DNA from: Candidatus Peribacteria bacterium RIFOXYB1_FULL_54_35
GTDB taxonomy: Bacteria; Patescibacteriota; Gracilibacteria; Peribacterales; Peribacteraceae
Assembly: GCA_001787755.1 (NCBI GenBank)
Contig: MFYJ01000007.1
Location: 42,788 to 76,945 of the forward strand
DNA: 34,158 nt
Direction of reading: 5' to 3'
Part shown: piece by piece, positions 22,609 through 30,070 of the stretch
Layout: the number at the start of each line of letters is the position of its first letter
How positions within the stretch are numbered: the stretch's first letter is position 1
The notes under the pieces: model-generated
The model's input: only the letters and a program-made list of their open reading frames with translations
Told to the model about the DNA's origin: nothing
Databases searched by the model: none
Program-made: the position numbers and the translations under genes

Positions 22609-24237
22609 ATGAAGATTCTGGGACTCACACACCCTTATAGCTGGAACACTGCCGCCGCCCTGCTCGTCGACGGCGAGCTCAAGGCGTTTGCCGAGGAGGA
22701 ACGGTTCACGCGACTCAAGCACGCGCCCCGCGCGTTCCCGCGCCTTGCGATGGAGTACTGTCTCAGGGAAGGGGGCATGACGTTCGAGGAAGTGGATCAC
22801 ATTGCCATCGGCATGGACAGCAAGTGGTCGGTGATTCTCCCCAATCTCTGGCCATTACAGCCGCTGCGTTTTGCGTACGGCAAGATCCAGCGGACGATGA
22901 AGGAGATCAACCGCGGGAACGACTATCTGCCGTGTTCCCCGAAAGATCCGCGCGTGAAATTCATCAACCACCATGTGTCGCACATCGCGAGTTCCTTCTA
23001 TCTCTCCGGATTTAAGAAAGCGAATTTTATTTCGCTCGATGGTGCCGGAGGCGGGGAGAGCGGCATGCTCGGGTGGGGAGAGGGAACTGATCTTCATATT
23101 CTCCACCGAGTCACGAATGCAGGGAGCTGGGGCGCACTCTATGAACGTGTGACGAAGATCCTCGGATTCAAGCCACACAGCCACGAGGGGAAAACGATGG
23201 GTCTTGCTGCATATGGCACTCCGCATCCGGAGCTCTTCGATTTCATCGACTGGGACCAACCTGTCCCGGAGATCGATCACCATAAACGCAACAGATTCCT
23301 CGCCGGGCTCACCCCGCGCGAACACGGTGCGGAGATCACACAGGAGCACAAAGATCTGGCGGCGACGGTGCAGGATGCATTGGAGAGGGCGCTGCTCCGG
23401 ATGGCGAAGTATCTCTCGGAGAAATCAGGTTCGCGCTCCCTCTGCATGTCCGGCGGCGTGGCGCTCAATTGCTCTGCCAACGGCAAGTTGCTCGCGAGCG
23501 AATACGTGGATGATATCTTCATCCAGCCGGCCTCCTCCGATGCGGGTGCGGCGCTTGGGGCAGCGGTCATGCGGCATGTGGAACTCACCGGGGAGCGTCC
23601 GCATTTCGTTTTCGATCATGCGTACTACGGTCCGGTGTTCTCCGATCGGGAGATAGAAGCAATCCTGAAAGAGTCGAAGCTCCGGTACGAGCGGTGTGAA
23701 AACATTGCCAGGCGCACGGCGGAACTCATGGCCAAAGGCAAAGTAGTCGGGTGGTTCCAGGGGCGCATGGAAGCAGGTCCGCGCGCACTCGGCGGGCGGA
23801 GCATCGTGGCGGATCCCTCCATCAAAGGCATCAAAGACAGGGTGAATGCAGAAGTGAAGCACCGTGAGATGTGGAGGCCATTCGCTCCTTCCATGCATGC
23901 AGAGGACATCGGCATGTATGTCGAGAATCCCAACAAGAGTCCCTTCATGATCCTCGCTTTCCAGGCGAGGAAGGACAAGGTGGAAGAATTCAGGGCCGCG
24001 GTGCACGTAGATGAAACTGCGCGCGTGCAGGGGGTTACCAAGGAAGCAAATGCTCCGTATTTTAACCTCATCCAGGAATTCAAAAACCTCACGGGGAGGG
24101 GGGTGATCCTCAATACCAGTTTCAATATCGCAGGAGAGCCGCTCGTGTGTGCGCCCGTAGATGCACTGCGCACCTATGCCTGCTGCGGGATGGATGCGCT
24201 CGCTATCGGCAGTTTCCTCCTGCAGAAGGAACCATAG
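22609..24237 (+). CDS. Carbamoyltransferase (NodU/CmcH family)
   Basis: 542 residues. The N-terminal ASKHA domain starts MKILGLTHPYSWNTAAALLVDG and has EEERFTRLKHAP, the metal/adenylate-binding HHVSHIASSFY, FISLDGAGGGESG and HEGKTMGLAAYG. The C-terminal YrdC-like domain has GWFQGRMEAGPRALGGRSI, broken here as GRMEAGPRALG, and VILNTSFNIAGEPLV. The family transfers carbamoyl from carbamoyl phosphate via carbamoyl-AMP to hydroxyls of sugars or natural products. Here it probably decorates an envelope glycan. The frame is open 105 bases upstream, but ATG 22609 matches the family start. Confidence 0.92.
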   Translation: MKILGLTHPYSWNTAAALLVDGELKAFAEEERFTRLKHAPRAFPRLAMEYCLREGGMTFEEVDHIAIGMDSKWSVILPNLWPLQPLRFAYGKIQRTMKEINRGNDYLPCSPKDPRVKFINHHVSHIASSFYLSGFKKANFISLDGAGGGESGMLGWGEGTDLHILHRVTNAGSWGALYERVTKILGFKPHSHEGKTMGLAAYGTPHPELFDFIDWDQPVPEIDHHKRNRFLAGLTPREHGAEITQEHKDLAATVQDALERALLRMAKYLSEKSGSRSLCMSGGVALNCSANGKLLASEYVDDIFIQPASSDAGAALGAAVMRHVELTGERPHFVFDHAYYGPVFSDREIEAILKESKLRYERCENIARRTAELMAKGKVVGWFQGRMEAGPRALGGRSIVADPSIKGIKDRVNAEVKHREMWRPFAPSMHAEDIGMYVENPNKSPFMILAFQARKDKVEEFRAAVHVDETARVQGVTKEANAPYFNLIQEFKNLTGRGVILNTSFNIAGEPLVCAPVDALRTYACCGMDALAIGSFLLQKEP

Positions 24238-24243
24238 ATTCCT

Positions 24244-24594
24244 CTAGCGATCACCTTCGCTCTGGAGCGTCGCCGGCTCAATCATGAGGACGTATGTGTC
24301 TTTCTCGCATTTCGGACAGTGTTCCGTGCCCTTAGGAACTACTCCCATCTCGCCGGCATGCAGCACAATGTTTTCCCGATCCCGCAGCTGGATGGTGAGC
24401 TTGCCGTTATGGACGAGGAATGCTTCGTCTTCCCGCTCATGTATGTGCCAGTGATACTCTCCCCGGAAGAGTGCCAGCCGGATCACCTGGTCGTTGAACC
24501 AGCCGATTTCGACGGGAGACCAGGGCTCTTTTAATACTGCAACCGCTTCCTCGATGCGGAGTTTCATTGCCTTGTTTGTGAGCACGGGGAACAT
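24244..24594 (-). CDS. Single-domain cupin protein
   Basis: 116 residues. Cupin motif 1 is GEYHWHIHEREDEAFLVHNG (three histidines and a glutamate) and motif 2 is GEMGVVPKGTEHCPK. These give a complete metal-binding set. It resembles small stand-alone cupins that act as mannose-6-phosphate-isomerase-like or dioxygenase-like proteins. The function is unknown. Start at 24594 or at the internal ATG 24567, which would also fit the family. It ends six bases from the carbamoyltransferase stop (convergent) and is divergent from the hemolysin III gene. Confidence 0.82.
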   Translation of the reverse strand: MFPVLTNKAMKLRIEEAVAVLKEPWSPVEIGWFNDQVIRLALFRGEYHWHIHEREDEAFLVHNGKLTIQLRDRENIVLHAGEMGVVPKGTEHCPKCEKDTYVLMIEPATLQSEGDR

Positions 24595-24631
24595 GGGAGT
24601 GAACGTTGTGGTATGCAGGTGTAGGACGGGC

Positions 24632-24637
24632 TACACT
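24632..24637 (+). promoter_or_regulatory. -10 box of the hemolysin III family gene
   Basis: TACACT ends six bases before the ATG at 24644, again the leaderless spacing. It decides the start against the longer in-frame ORF. Confidence 0.6.
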
Positions 24638-24643
24638 GCAGTT

Positions 24644-25282
24644 ATGGTTCAGAAGAAACATTCTACTCGCTCTGTTGAGGAAGTCGCAAACAGCACTACG
24701 CATGCGGTGGGGTTTGTGCTTGGCGTTGCAGTCCTGGTCATTTTGGTCGTGCATGCCAGTCATGCGGGGGATGTGTGGAAGGTGGTGAGTGCAAGCATCT
24801 ACGGGGCGACGCTCGTGTGTCTCTACCTCGCTTCCACACTCGCGCATGCGTTCTCCTTCACGCGGGCACGGCACTCTCTCAGGAGAATCGACCGCACCGC
24901 CATCTACTTTCTGATCGCGGGAACGTACACGCCGTTCACCCTCGTCGCGTTCCGGGGAGGGTGGGGGTGGAGCATCTTCGGAACCATCTGGGGGCTCGCA
25001 TGTGTGGGGGTGATTCTTGAGGTGTTCTCTTCCAGAATGAGTGTCCAATCGCCCTGGATCCTCTACCTTCTCATGGGGTGGCTTGTGGTGGTGGCCATTG
25101 TTCCGATCGTGCAGCATCTCCCCCTTGCGGGTGTCCTGCTCCTTGCGGCGGGAGGCCTCGCCTACTCGCTTGGCATCCTCTTCTACATCAATACGAAACC
25201 TTTCCGCCACATGCTGTGGCATCTCTCCGTTCTCATGGGCAGCGCATTACATTTTCTCGTGGTGTTCCAGATTCTTGCGTGA
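24644..25282 (+). CDS. Hemolysin III / PAQR family membrane protein (TrhA-like)
   Basis: 212 residues with seven membrane spans. Family marks are EEVANSTTHAVGFVLG at the N-terminus, STLAHAF after span 2, RIDRTAIYFLIAGTYTP, and the C-terminal HMLWHLSVLMGSALHF. The conserved His/Asp residues form the metal site of PAQR proteins. Bacterial members influence membrane fluidity and were first named for hemolysis. Toxicity should not be inferred. The upstream open frame overlaps the cupin gene and is not used. Confidence 0.92.
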   Translation: MVQKKHSTRSVEEVANSTTHAVGFVLGVAVLVILVVHASHAGDVWKVVSASIYGATLVCLYLASTLAHAFSFTRARHSLRRIDRTAIYFLIAGTYTPFTLVAFRGGWGWSIFGTIWGLACVGVILEVFSSRMSVQSPWILYLLMGWLVVVAIVPIVQHLPLAGVLLLAAGGLAYSLGILFYINTKPFRHMLWHLSVLMGSALHFLVVFQILA

Positions 25283-25384
25283 GTTATTTCTCCGGAACTT
25301 TCTTTTGCAGAACAGTGAGACGTGTGGGAATATACATATAGCATGCAGCAGGTAGATGAGGGTTGAGAACGGGGGGATAGTGTC

Positions 25385-25390
25385 TATACT
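25385..25390 (+). promoter_or_regulatory. -10 box of the ATP-grasp gene
   Basis: TATACT, 12 bases before ATG 25403. A start there would leave a leader of only a few bases. Confidence 0.5.
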
Positions 25391-25402
25391 AGGGTCGGCT
25401 CC

Positions 25403-26722
25403 ATGCCATCGGTTCTTCAATGTTTTCCTTTTATGCCAAAGAAATTCCTCTTCGTCTCTCTCTCAGCGCTTATCAGTGACATTGCCTGGCAAATCAGGAA
25501 GGAAGGCAATGAGGTGAAGTATTTCATTGCAGATCCGGGGGAGAAAGAAGTCGGGAGCGGGTTTGTGGAAAAGGTGGATAAATGGGAAGACTTTGTCGAT
25601 TGGGCCGATGTCGTTATTTTTGACGACACCCTCGGCCTGGGCGAGAAAGCACAGAAGCTGCGTCAGCAGGGGAAAGCGGTCATTGGTGGTACTCCCTACA
25701 CGGATAAGCTGGAAGATGACCGGTCGTTCGGGCAGGAAGAAATGAAGAAAAATGGGATCAACATTCTTCCCTATCAGCAGTTTTCCTCTTTCCAGGAAGG
25801 GATCGCGTTCGTGAAAGCGAATCCAGGCAAATACGTTTTGAAACCCTGCGGGGAGGCTGCCAAGCAGCTGCTTTTCGTGGGGAATGAGGAAGACGGCAGC
25901 GATGTCATTCGCGTGCTCTCTGCCTACCAGCATACGTGGCATAAAGAAGTGAAGGTGTTCCAGCTGCAGAAGAGGGTTGTTGGGGGCGTGGAGATCGCGG
26001 TGGGAGCTTTCTTCAATGGGAACGAATTCATCACTCCTATTAATGTGAACTTTGAACATAAAAAATTATTCCCCGGAGAGCTGGGTGTTTCCACGGGGGA
26101 AATGGGGACACTGATGTTCTGGAGCGAGCCGAACCGCCTATTCAATCAGACGCTGAAGAAAATGGAGGAATCCTTACGCAATGAGAAGTATGTCGGGTAC
26201 ATCGACATCAACTGCATCGTCAATGGCAACGGCATCTATCCGCTGGAATTCACGAGCCGGTTCGGATACCCCACGATCAGTATCCAGTATGACGGCGTTA
26301 TTGGGGGTATGGGCGAGTTTTTCTATGCCATTGCCACAGGGCAGCCGGTGAAGCTCAAAACGAAGAAGGGGTTCCAGGTGGGTGCGAGAATTGTTGTGCC
26401 GCCATTTCCGTTTTACGATGCGAAGAAAACATTTGAATCGTTCTCCAAAGACGCGGCGATTGTGTTTAAGAAACCCATGCCGGAAGGAGTGCACATCGAA
26501 GATGTAAAATTGGAAAATGAAGAGTGGATTATCACAGGGAGTGCCGGTGTGGCGCTCATCGTCACTGGATGCGGCATGACCATGAAGGAGGCTCAGAAGC
26601 AGATGTACAGCCGTATCGGAAATATTCTCATCCCGAACATGTACTACCGTACTGATATCGGGAACCGGTGGTTCGAGGATAGCGACAAATTGCACACCTG
26701 GGGGTATCTGCGTGAAATGTAA
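25403..26722 (+). CDS. PurD-like ATP-grasp ligase
   Basis: 439 residues, or 429 from ATG 25433, where the first strand (MPKKFLFVSLSALISDIAW) begins. The N-terminal pre-grasp domain is followed by the ATP-grasp core: GKYVLKPCGEAAKQLLFV as glycine-rich/lysine strand, YIDINCIVNGNGIYPLEFTSRFGYP as the metal-binding Glu/Asn region. The order and the end resemble glycinamide ribonucleotide synthetase. With no other purine genes nearby, it may join another amine to a carboxylate instead. Subtype unsure. It is upstream of the 55-aa gene by 33 bases on the same strand. Confidence 0.78.
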   Translation: MPSVLQCFPFMPKKFLFVSLSALISDIAWQIRKEGNEVKYFIADPGEKEVGSGFVEKVDKWEDFVDWADVVIFDDTLGLGEKAQKLRQQGKAVIGGTPYTDKLEDDRSFGQEEMKKNGINILPYQQFSSFQEGIAFVKANPGKYVLKPCGEAAKQLLFVGNEEDGSDVIRVLSAYQHTWHKEVKVFQLQKRVVGGVEIAVGAFFNGNEFITPINVNFEHKKLFPGELGVSTGEMGTLMFWSEPNRLFNQTLKKMEESLRNEKYVGYIDINCIVNGNGIYPLEFTSRFGYPTISIQYDGVIGGMGEFFYAIATGQPVKLKTKKGFQVGARIVVPPFPFYDAKKTFESFSKDAAIVFKKPMPEGVHIEDVKLENEEWIITGSAGVALIVTGCGMTMKEAQKQMYSRIGNILIPNMYYRTDIGNRWFEDSDKLHTWGYLREM

Positions 26723-26755
26723 TCACCTCAACGGGATTACTTTCCCACCATTCCT

Positions 26756-26923
26756 ATGGCAAATATCAAATTGTCGGAAGCGCAGCGCAAGCGGCTGGAA
26801 CAGGAGGCGAAGAAGCGCGGCTACGCCCCCGGGCAGTTCCTCGATCTTGTGGCGAAGGGAGTGCGCATCGTCGCCGATCCCATCCCGCCGGTTCGGTGGC
26901 TTTTCAAAAAGAAGAAGAAGTAA
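26756..26923 (+). CDS. Small basic protein of 55 residues
   Basis: Begins MANIKLSEAQRKRLEQEAKK, continues with GYAPGQFLDLVAKGVRIVADPIPPVRW, and ends LFKKKKK. The first half is a charged helix resembling ribbon-helix-helix or anchor peptides. The centre is hydrophobic and the end strongly basic. Function unknown. It is 33 bases after the ATP-grasp stop and probably cotranscribed. The 3' 125 bp from 26804 recur at 29939 as a 5'-truncated copy, so the gene end seems to be the target of the AT-rich island. Confidence 0.65.
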   Translation: MANIKLSEAQRKRLEQEAKKRGYAPGQFLDLVAKGVRIVADPIPPVRWLFKKKKK

Positions 26924-26928
26924 GGAGG
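26804..26928 (+). repeat. Left 125-bp direct repeat bounding the AT-rich island
   Basis: Matches 29939-30063 at 121 of 125 positions, starting GAGGCGAAGAAGCGCGG and ending TAAGGAGG just after the stop codon. The spacing is 3135 bases. Confidence 0.92.
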
Positions 26929-26974
26929 GAGGATACGTTGCTGGAGCAAAGCCAGATGGAGCTCCTTATGGGAA

Positions 26975-26989
26975 CTTATTACAGAATGA
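26975..26989 (+). repeat. Island boundary motif, copy 1 (CTTATTACAGAATGA)
   Basis: Lies 28 bases before the HNH gene. The wider context, CTCCTTATGGGAA then CTTATTACAGAATGA, matches the copy at about 28812-28838. A third copy is at 27541-27555. Confidence 0.6.
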
Positions 26990-27005
26990 AGGAGGAACTA
27001 TAGTG

Positions 27006-27011
27006 TAAAAT
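27006..27011 (+). promoter_or_regulatory. -10 box of the HNH gene
   Basis: TAAAAT, preceded directly by TG, ends six bases before the ATG at 27018. Confidence 0.55.
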
Positions 27012-27017
27012 CCCAGC

Positions 27018-27530
27018 ATGCCTCAAAACGGTGCACCGGTATCCAATTGGGTGGAATCCCTTCTCCGGCAGGAAATTAAGGGTGTATGCCCAAAATGTGG
27101 TAAGTATGAGAGTGACCAATCGGGTTCTTTTACAAATCATCATATCAATGGAGTTCCTTCAATTTCCGAATATTGGAATCTCATTCGTCTTTGTAGAGGT
27201 TGTCATGATAAATGCGAGAATCACAGGGGAGAAGCGCGCTATGAGCGAGATATAAAAAGAATGAAGGCAAATCTCTTCCGTGATTTTCTCGGTCATACCA
27301 CATACGATCTATTGTTGCGTGCTTATGAGAAGGAAAGCGTTCTTACATTTCCATATATTGCACGCACATTGTTACAATTAGGGCTTGGCACTCTTACGCA
27401 GGAAAATCCTGGTACGTTTGGAGCAGCACAAGATAAGCCGACTTTTTCGGTTTATTCCCTTACTGAACAAGGGAAAAAATGGGCAGGTGAATTAAATTTA
27501 AGCTGGGGTGAGACTGAACAATCAACGTAA
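27018..27530 (+). CDS. HNH endonuclease-like protein with C-terminal winged-helix-like part
   Basis: 170 residues. An HNH/zinc-finger core spans residues 24-66: CPKC (C24, C27), HH at 41-42, Asn54 in YWNLIRLC and CxxCH (C59, C62, H63). This is the typical betabeta-alpha-metal nuclease pattern. Residues 95-165 look like a winged helix (FPYIARTLLQLGLGTL, then VYSLTEQGKKWA). HNH proteins nick or cut DNA. In an island they often serve defence or mobility. Base composition is AT-rich like the rest of the island. No methylase or integrase partner is seen. Confidence 0.75.
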   Translation: MPQNGAPVSNWVESLLRQEIKGVCPKCGKYESDQSGSFTNHHINGVPSISEYWNLIRLCRGCHDKCENHRGEARYERDIKRMKANLFRDFLGHTTYDLLLRAYEKESVLTFPYIARTLLQLGLGTLTQENPGTFGAAQDKPTFSVYSLTEQGKKWAGELNLSWGETEQST

Positions 27531-27540
27531 ATATTTGGAG

Positions 27541-27600
27541 CTTATTACAGAATGAGATGCTGGAGTGGGTGGCTGGATGTTATTACACCCAGAGCAATTT
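27541..27600 (+). repeat. Island boundary motif, copy 2, with possible nuclease remnant
   Basis: CTTATTACAGAATGA at 27541-27555 follows the HNH stop by ten bases. Reading on in one frame gives LEWVAGCYY, similar to LEELVAGAY in the Mrr-like domain at 29451, before a stop near 27617. TTATTACA recurs at 27580-27587. This may be a decayed fragment. Confidence 0.4.
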
Positions 27601-27604
27601 GCCT

Positions 27605-28258
27605 CTAGGGGTTTGAACTACTTGTACATTCGATTTGGACAATATTTTGAAGTTTATCTTCAATGCTTAAGCCACAGTCAAATTTTTCCCGTACCACATT
27701 ATTACCAGTAGGACTTGTACATTTGCTTATAAAGAAGCCCGTAGCACAAGAAGCCCACATCAAATCTTCTGGAGTATTAAATGATGTGAACACCAAAGTA
27801 GATGCATCTAACTTTGTGGAATCGCTGGATATAGGTGCGTTCCAAGCATTCTTAGTAATCGACTGGGAGCCAACTCCACCAACCTGAATTACTTCCCCCA
27901 CGTAAACCATTCTTGCATCGTCGGGGACAGTGCCAGTTTTTTCTTCCTTAATAGGCAATTTGTTTGCTTCACACAGGTATATATCATCACCATTCCGGTA
28001 AAGGCCAGACTTAGTGTATTTTACCTTTCTGATTTCTCCAACGGTAAGTTTTGTTGAAGGTGGGAAAATACAAACACGTTCATCGATATGCCCTGATGGT
28101 AAAGTAAACCTAGTTGATACAAATTGGTTCCCACGATATTCATTTGTGTAGTAATAAGCATCCTCATCAGCAATCCAAGTGATCTCAGACTCCTTTGTAT
28201 CGGGTATTGAACAGCCGATTAATAGTAAACACAGTGCTGTTGCGAGCGATCTTTTCAT
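27605..28258 (-). CDS. Predicted lipoprotein of unknown function
   Basis: 217 residues. MKRSLATALCLLLIGCS is a lipoprotein signal with lipobox LIGC, so the mature protein should be lipid-anchored outside the cell. The rest is beta-rich and polar, with several cysteines near the end (CATGFFISKC, then FDCGLS and IECTSS) that could form disulphides. No family is recognised. The ATG at 28258 is used because the signal begins there. A TATGTT box lies nine bases upstream. It is the only minus-strand gene in the island. Confidence 0.65.
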   Translation of the reverse strand: MKRSLATALCLLLIGCSIPDTKESEITWIADEDAYYYTNEYRGNQFVSTRFTLPSGHIDERVCIFPPSTKLTVGEIRKVKYTKSGLYRNGDDIYLCEANKLPIKEEKTGTVPDDARMVYVGEVIQVGGVGSQSITKNAWNAPISSDSTKLDASTLVFTSFNTPEDLMWASCATGFFISKCTSPTGNNVVREKFDCGLSIEDKLQNIVQIECTSSSNP

Positions 28259-28394
28259 GCCAAATACAACATACCTCAGTGTAAGTGTAGTGATCAACTC
28301 CTTTGTGGTGCGTCAGCAGCGCTTAGCACTCGGAGGCTTATTCATAGCGAATAAGAACTTGTTCTGAAACTATTACATGATAGAATTTCTTTAC

Positions 28395-28664
28395 ATGGCT
28401 ACTGATAATCAGAAAATCTCGAGCACGTATAGTATCCCTATAGTCTGGGCATCGTTATTGTTTGTGAGATGGTCGTTTATCGGATTCGAGACCCATGAGG
28501 GGTTCTGGGAAAATGACTCAATGGAGCTAGTTGCAACAATAGTTGTATCGTCTCTGATTGTATATTTTCTGTTTCGGAAAAAGGAGAAAGAGGTAAGGAT
28601 AAAGAAAGTGATTTACTGGATCTTAATTTGTCTTACAATTGGTATTCTTTCAATCGAAAGCTAG
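28395..28664 (+). CDS. Small membrane protein in the island
   Basis: 89 residues from ATG 28395, or 95 from 28377. It has three hydrophobic stretches: about 13-26, 44-59 and 71-86. A basic loop (FRKKEKEVRIKKV) lies between the last two. No family is recognised. It precedes the receiver-Mrr gene on the same strand by about 190 bases. A link between them is only positional. Confidence 0.5.
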   Translation: MATDNQKISSTYSIPIVWASLLFVRWSFIGFETHEGFWENDSMELVATIVVSSLIVYFLFRKKEKEVRIKKVIYWILICLTIGILSIES

Positions 28665-28840
28665 AGCCGTTGTAAGATTTAATAATAATCAGGTATATCT
28701 CATGTTAGGAGATATGGCTTTAATGGAATATTCATCAGAACATCGAATACTGAGCATCGTAATTTGTAACGTCAATAATGCACATTTGTTCGGGCTTCTT
28801 CAGTTTAGAGTTCCTCATGGGAGATTATTACAAAATGAGA
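28665..28840. other. AT-rich gap before the receiver-Mrr gene
   Basis: No convincing gene. Copy 3 of the island motif (ATTATTACAAAATGA, ending at 28838) and its TTCCTCATGGGAG lead-in lie at the 3' end. Confidence 0.4.
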
Positions 28841-28849
28841 TGATATGAT
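28841..28849 (+). promoter_or_regulatory. Extended -10 of the receiver-Mrr gene
   Basis: TGATATGAT (TG-A-TATGAT), seven bases before ATG 28857. It supports that start over the ATG at 28845, which lies inside the box. Confidence 0.6.
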
Positions 28850-28856
28850 ATGTATT

Positions 28857-29825
28857 ATGGATGAGTTAAGTAGAGCGGATGGTATTGAAGATGTAGATAA
28901 CGTAAGGATTCTTCATATTTCCTCTAATCCTATTGTTTTGAAAGAAGTTGGCAGTTTATTGTTGAGTAGTGGATTTCTTTCTTATGCGGTTCAACGTGAT
29001 GATGTTCCTATGGAGCAAATTATTTTGCTTAAGCCCGATCTTATTCTTTTTGATATAGACTATCCATCATCTCTTTCAATAGTTGAAGAAATATTAAGTA
29101 GAGAGCCAAACATTCCTTTGATAATCATTTCAAGTTTACAGAAGGGAAATGAATTGTTGACGGTGAAAGCACTTAAGATGGGTGTTTCCATATATGTGCA
29201 ACCAAAAGCGATTCAAGATACGCTTATAAGAGCGGTAAAAAGCATGTTGTCATTACAGGGGTGGGAAAATGATGCCCCCAGTATTAGTGTTCTTACAGAA
29301 GAATCGGAACCCTTGCTAATAGGTGATGAGACAGACGAAGGATTATTGGTTAAAAATGTTAGTATACCTTGGTTTGCTCTTTCAAAAGAGTTAAGGAGAA
29401 ACCCCGAATTTCTTTTTAAGATACCATGGAGAAGGCTTGAGGAGTTGGTGGCTGGTGCATATGTGGGAGATGGTTGGGCTAGAGTTGTGTTGACCCCTCG
29501 ATCTGGGGATAAAGGTAGAGATGTAATAGTATCGGGGAGTCCAGGAGGTGATACTATTCAGATAGTTGATCAGGTAAAAGCTTATGCTAAAGGCAATAAT
29601 GTATCAGCAGATGAAGTGAGAGCTCTCATTGGAGTCCTTCATCCTGATAATAATTCGTCGAAAGGTTTTGTAACTACTACATCTTCTTTTGCTCCGGGTG
29701 TTTATAGCGACAAAATCATTCAATCTTTTGTACCAAATAGACTAGAGCTTATAGATGGAGAGAAACTTAGAGCATGCTTATCTAAAATAAATAGAAAGAA
29801 GAAAGGCAATGAAGGAAGAAGCTAA
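28857..29825 (+). CDS. Degenerate receiver domain fused to Mrr-type restriction endonuclease domain
   Basis: 322 residues. Residues 15-131 follow the response-regulator receiver fold: VRILHISSNP, then PDLILFDIDYP with Asp66 at the phospho-acceptor position, LIIISS and VSIYVQP. The acidic metal pair after strand 1 is Ser22-Ser23, and the conserved lysine is Gln115, so phosphorylation is doubtful. After a linker, residues 186-310 match the Mrr catalytic domain: WRRLEELVAGAYVGDGW, SGDKGRDVIV with Asp222, DQVKAY with Gln239 and Lys241 (D...QxK), GFVTTTSSFAPG and LELIDGEKL. Mrr-like nucleases cut modified or foreign DNA. A receiver-like input is unusual. The gene is AT-rich and was probably acquired. 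Confidence 0.8.
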   Translation: MDELSRADGIEDVDNVRILHISSNPIVLKEVGSLLLSSGFLSYAVQRDDVPMEQIILLKPDLILFDIDYPSSLSIVEEILSREPNIPLIIISSLQKGNELLTVKALKMGVSIYVQPKAIQDTLIRAVKSMLSLQGWENDAPSISVLTEESEPLLIGDETDEGLLVKNVSIPWFALSKELRRNPEFLFKIPWRRLEELVAGAYVGDGWARVVLTPRSGDKGRDVIVSGSPGGDTIQIVDQVKAYAKGNNVSADEVRALIGVLHPDNNSSKGFVTTTSSFAPGVYSDKIIQSFVPNRLELIDGEKLRACLSKINRKKKGNEGRS

Positions 29826-29833
29826 GATAGGTG

Positions 29834-29879
29834 AGCTAAAGAGAAGGTCGTCTTTGGTGTAGCTTCCCCTATTATTTTT
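29834..29879 (+). terminator. Possible terminator of the receiver-Mrr gene
   Basis: Imperfect arms AGCTAAAGA and TCTTTGGTGTAGCT are followed after about 8 bases by ATTATTTTTTT ending at 29879. It lies ten bases after the stop codon. Confidence 0.5.
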
Positions 29880-29938
29880 TTGGACATGCCCAAACCATAC
29901 CCACAGGGCAGTCAAGGTGGAGATGAGTCCCGCATAAC

Positions 29939-30063
29939 GAGGCGAAGAAGCGCGGCTACCCTCCCGGGCAGTTCCTCGATCTTGTGGCGAAGGGTGTGCG
30001 CATCGTTGCCGATCCCATCCCGCCGGTTCGGTGGCTTTTCAAAAAGAAGAAGAAGTAAGGAGG
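29939..30063 (+). pseudogene. 5'-truncated copy of the 55-aa gene; right direct repeat of the island
   Basis: Carries the last 39 codons and stop of the gene at 26756, with four base differences in 125. The frame runs up to a TGA at 29924 without a start codon, so it is not expected to be made. It marks the right edge of the AT-rich island. Confidence 0.85.
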
Positions 30064-30070
30064 AGATCTG

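Noticed and set aside
26975-28838. Integron with attC sites
   Set aside because: The repeated motif is short, lacks the paired core sites and fold of attC, and no integron integrase is visible.
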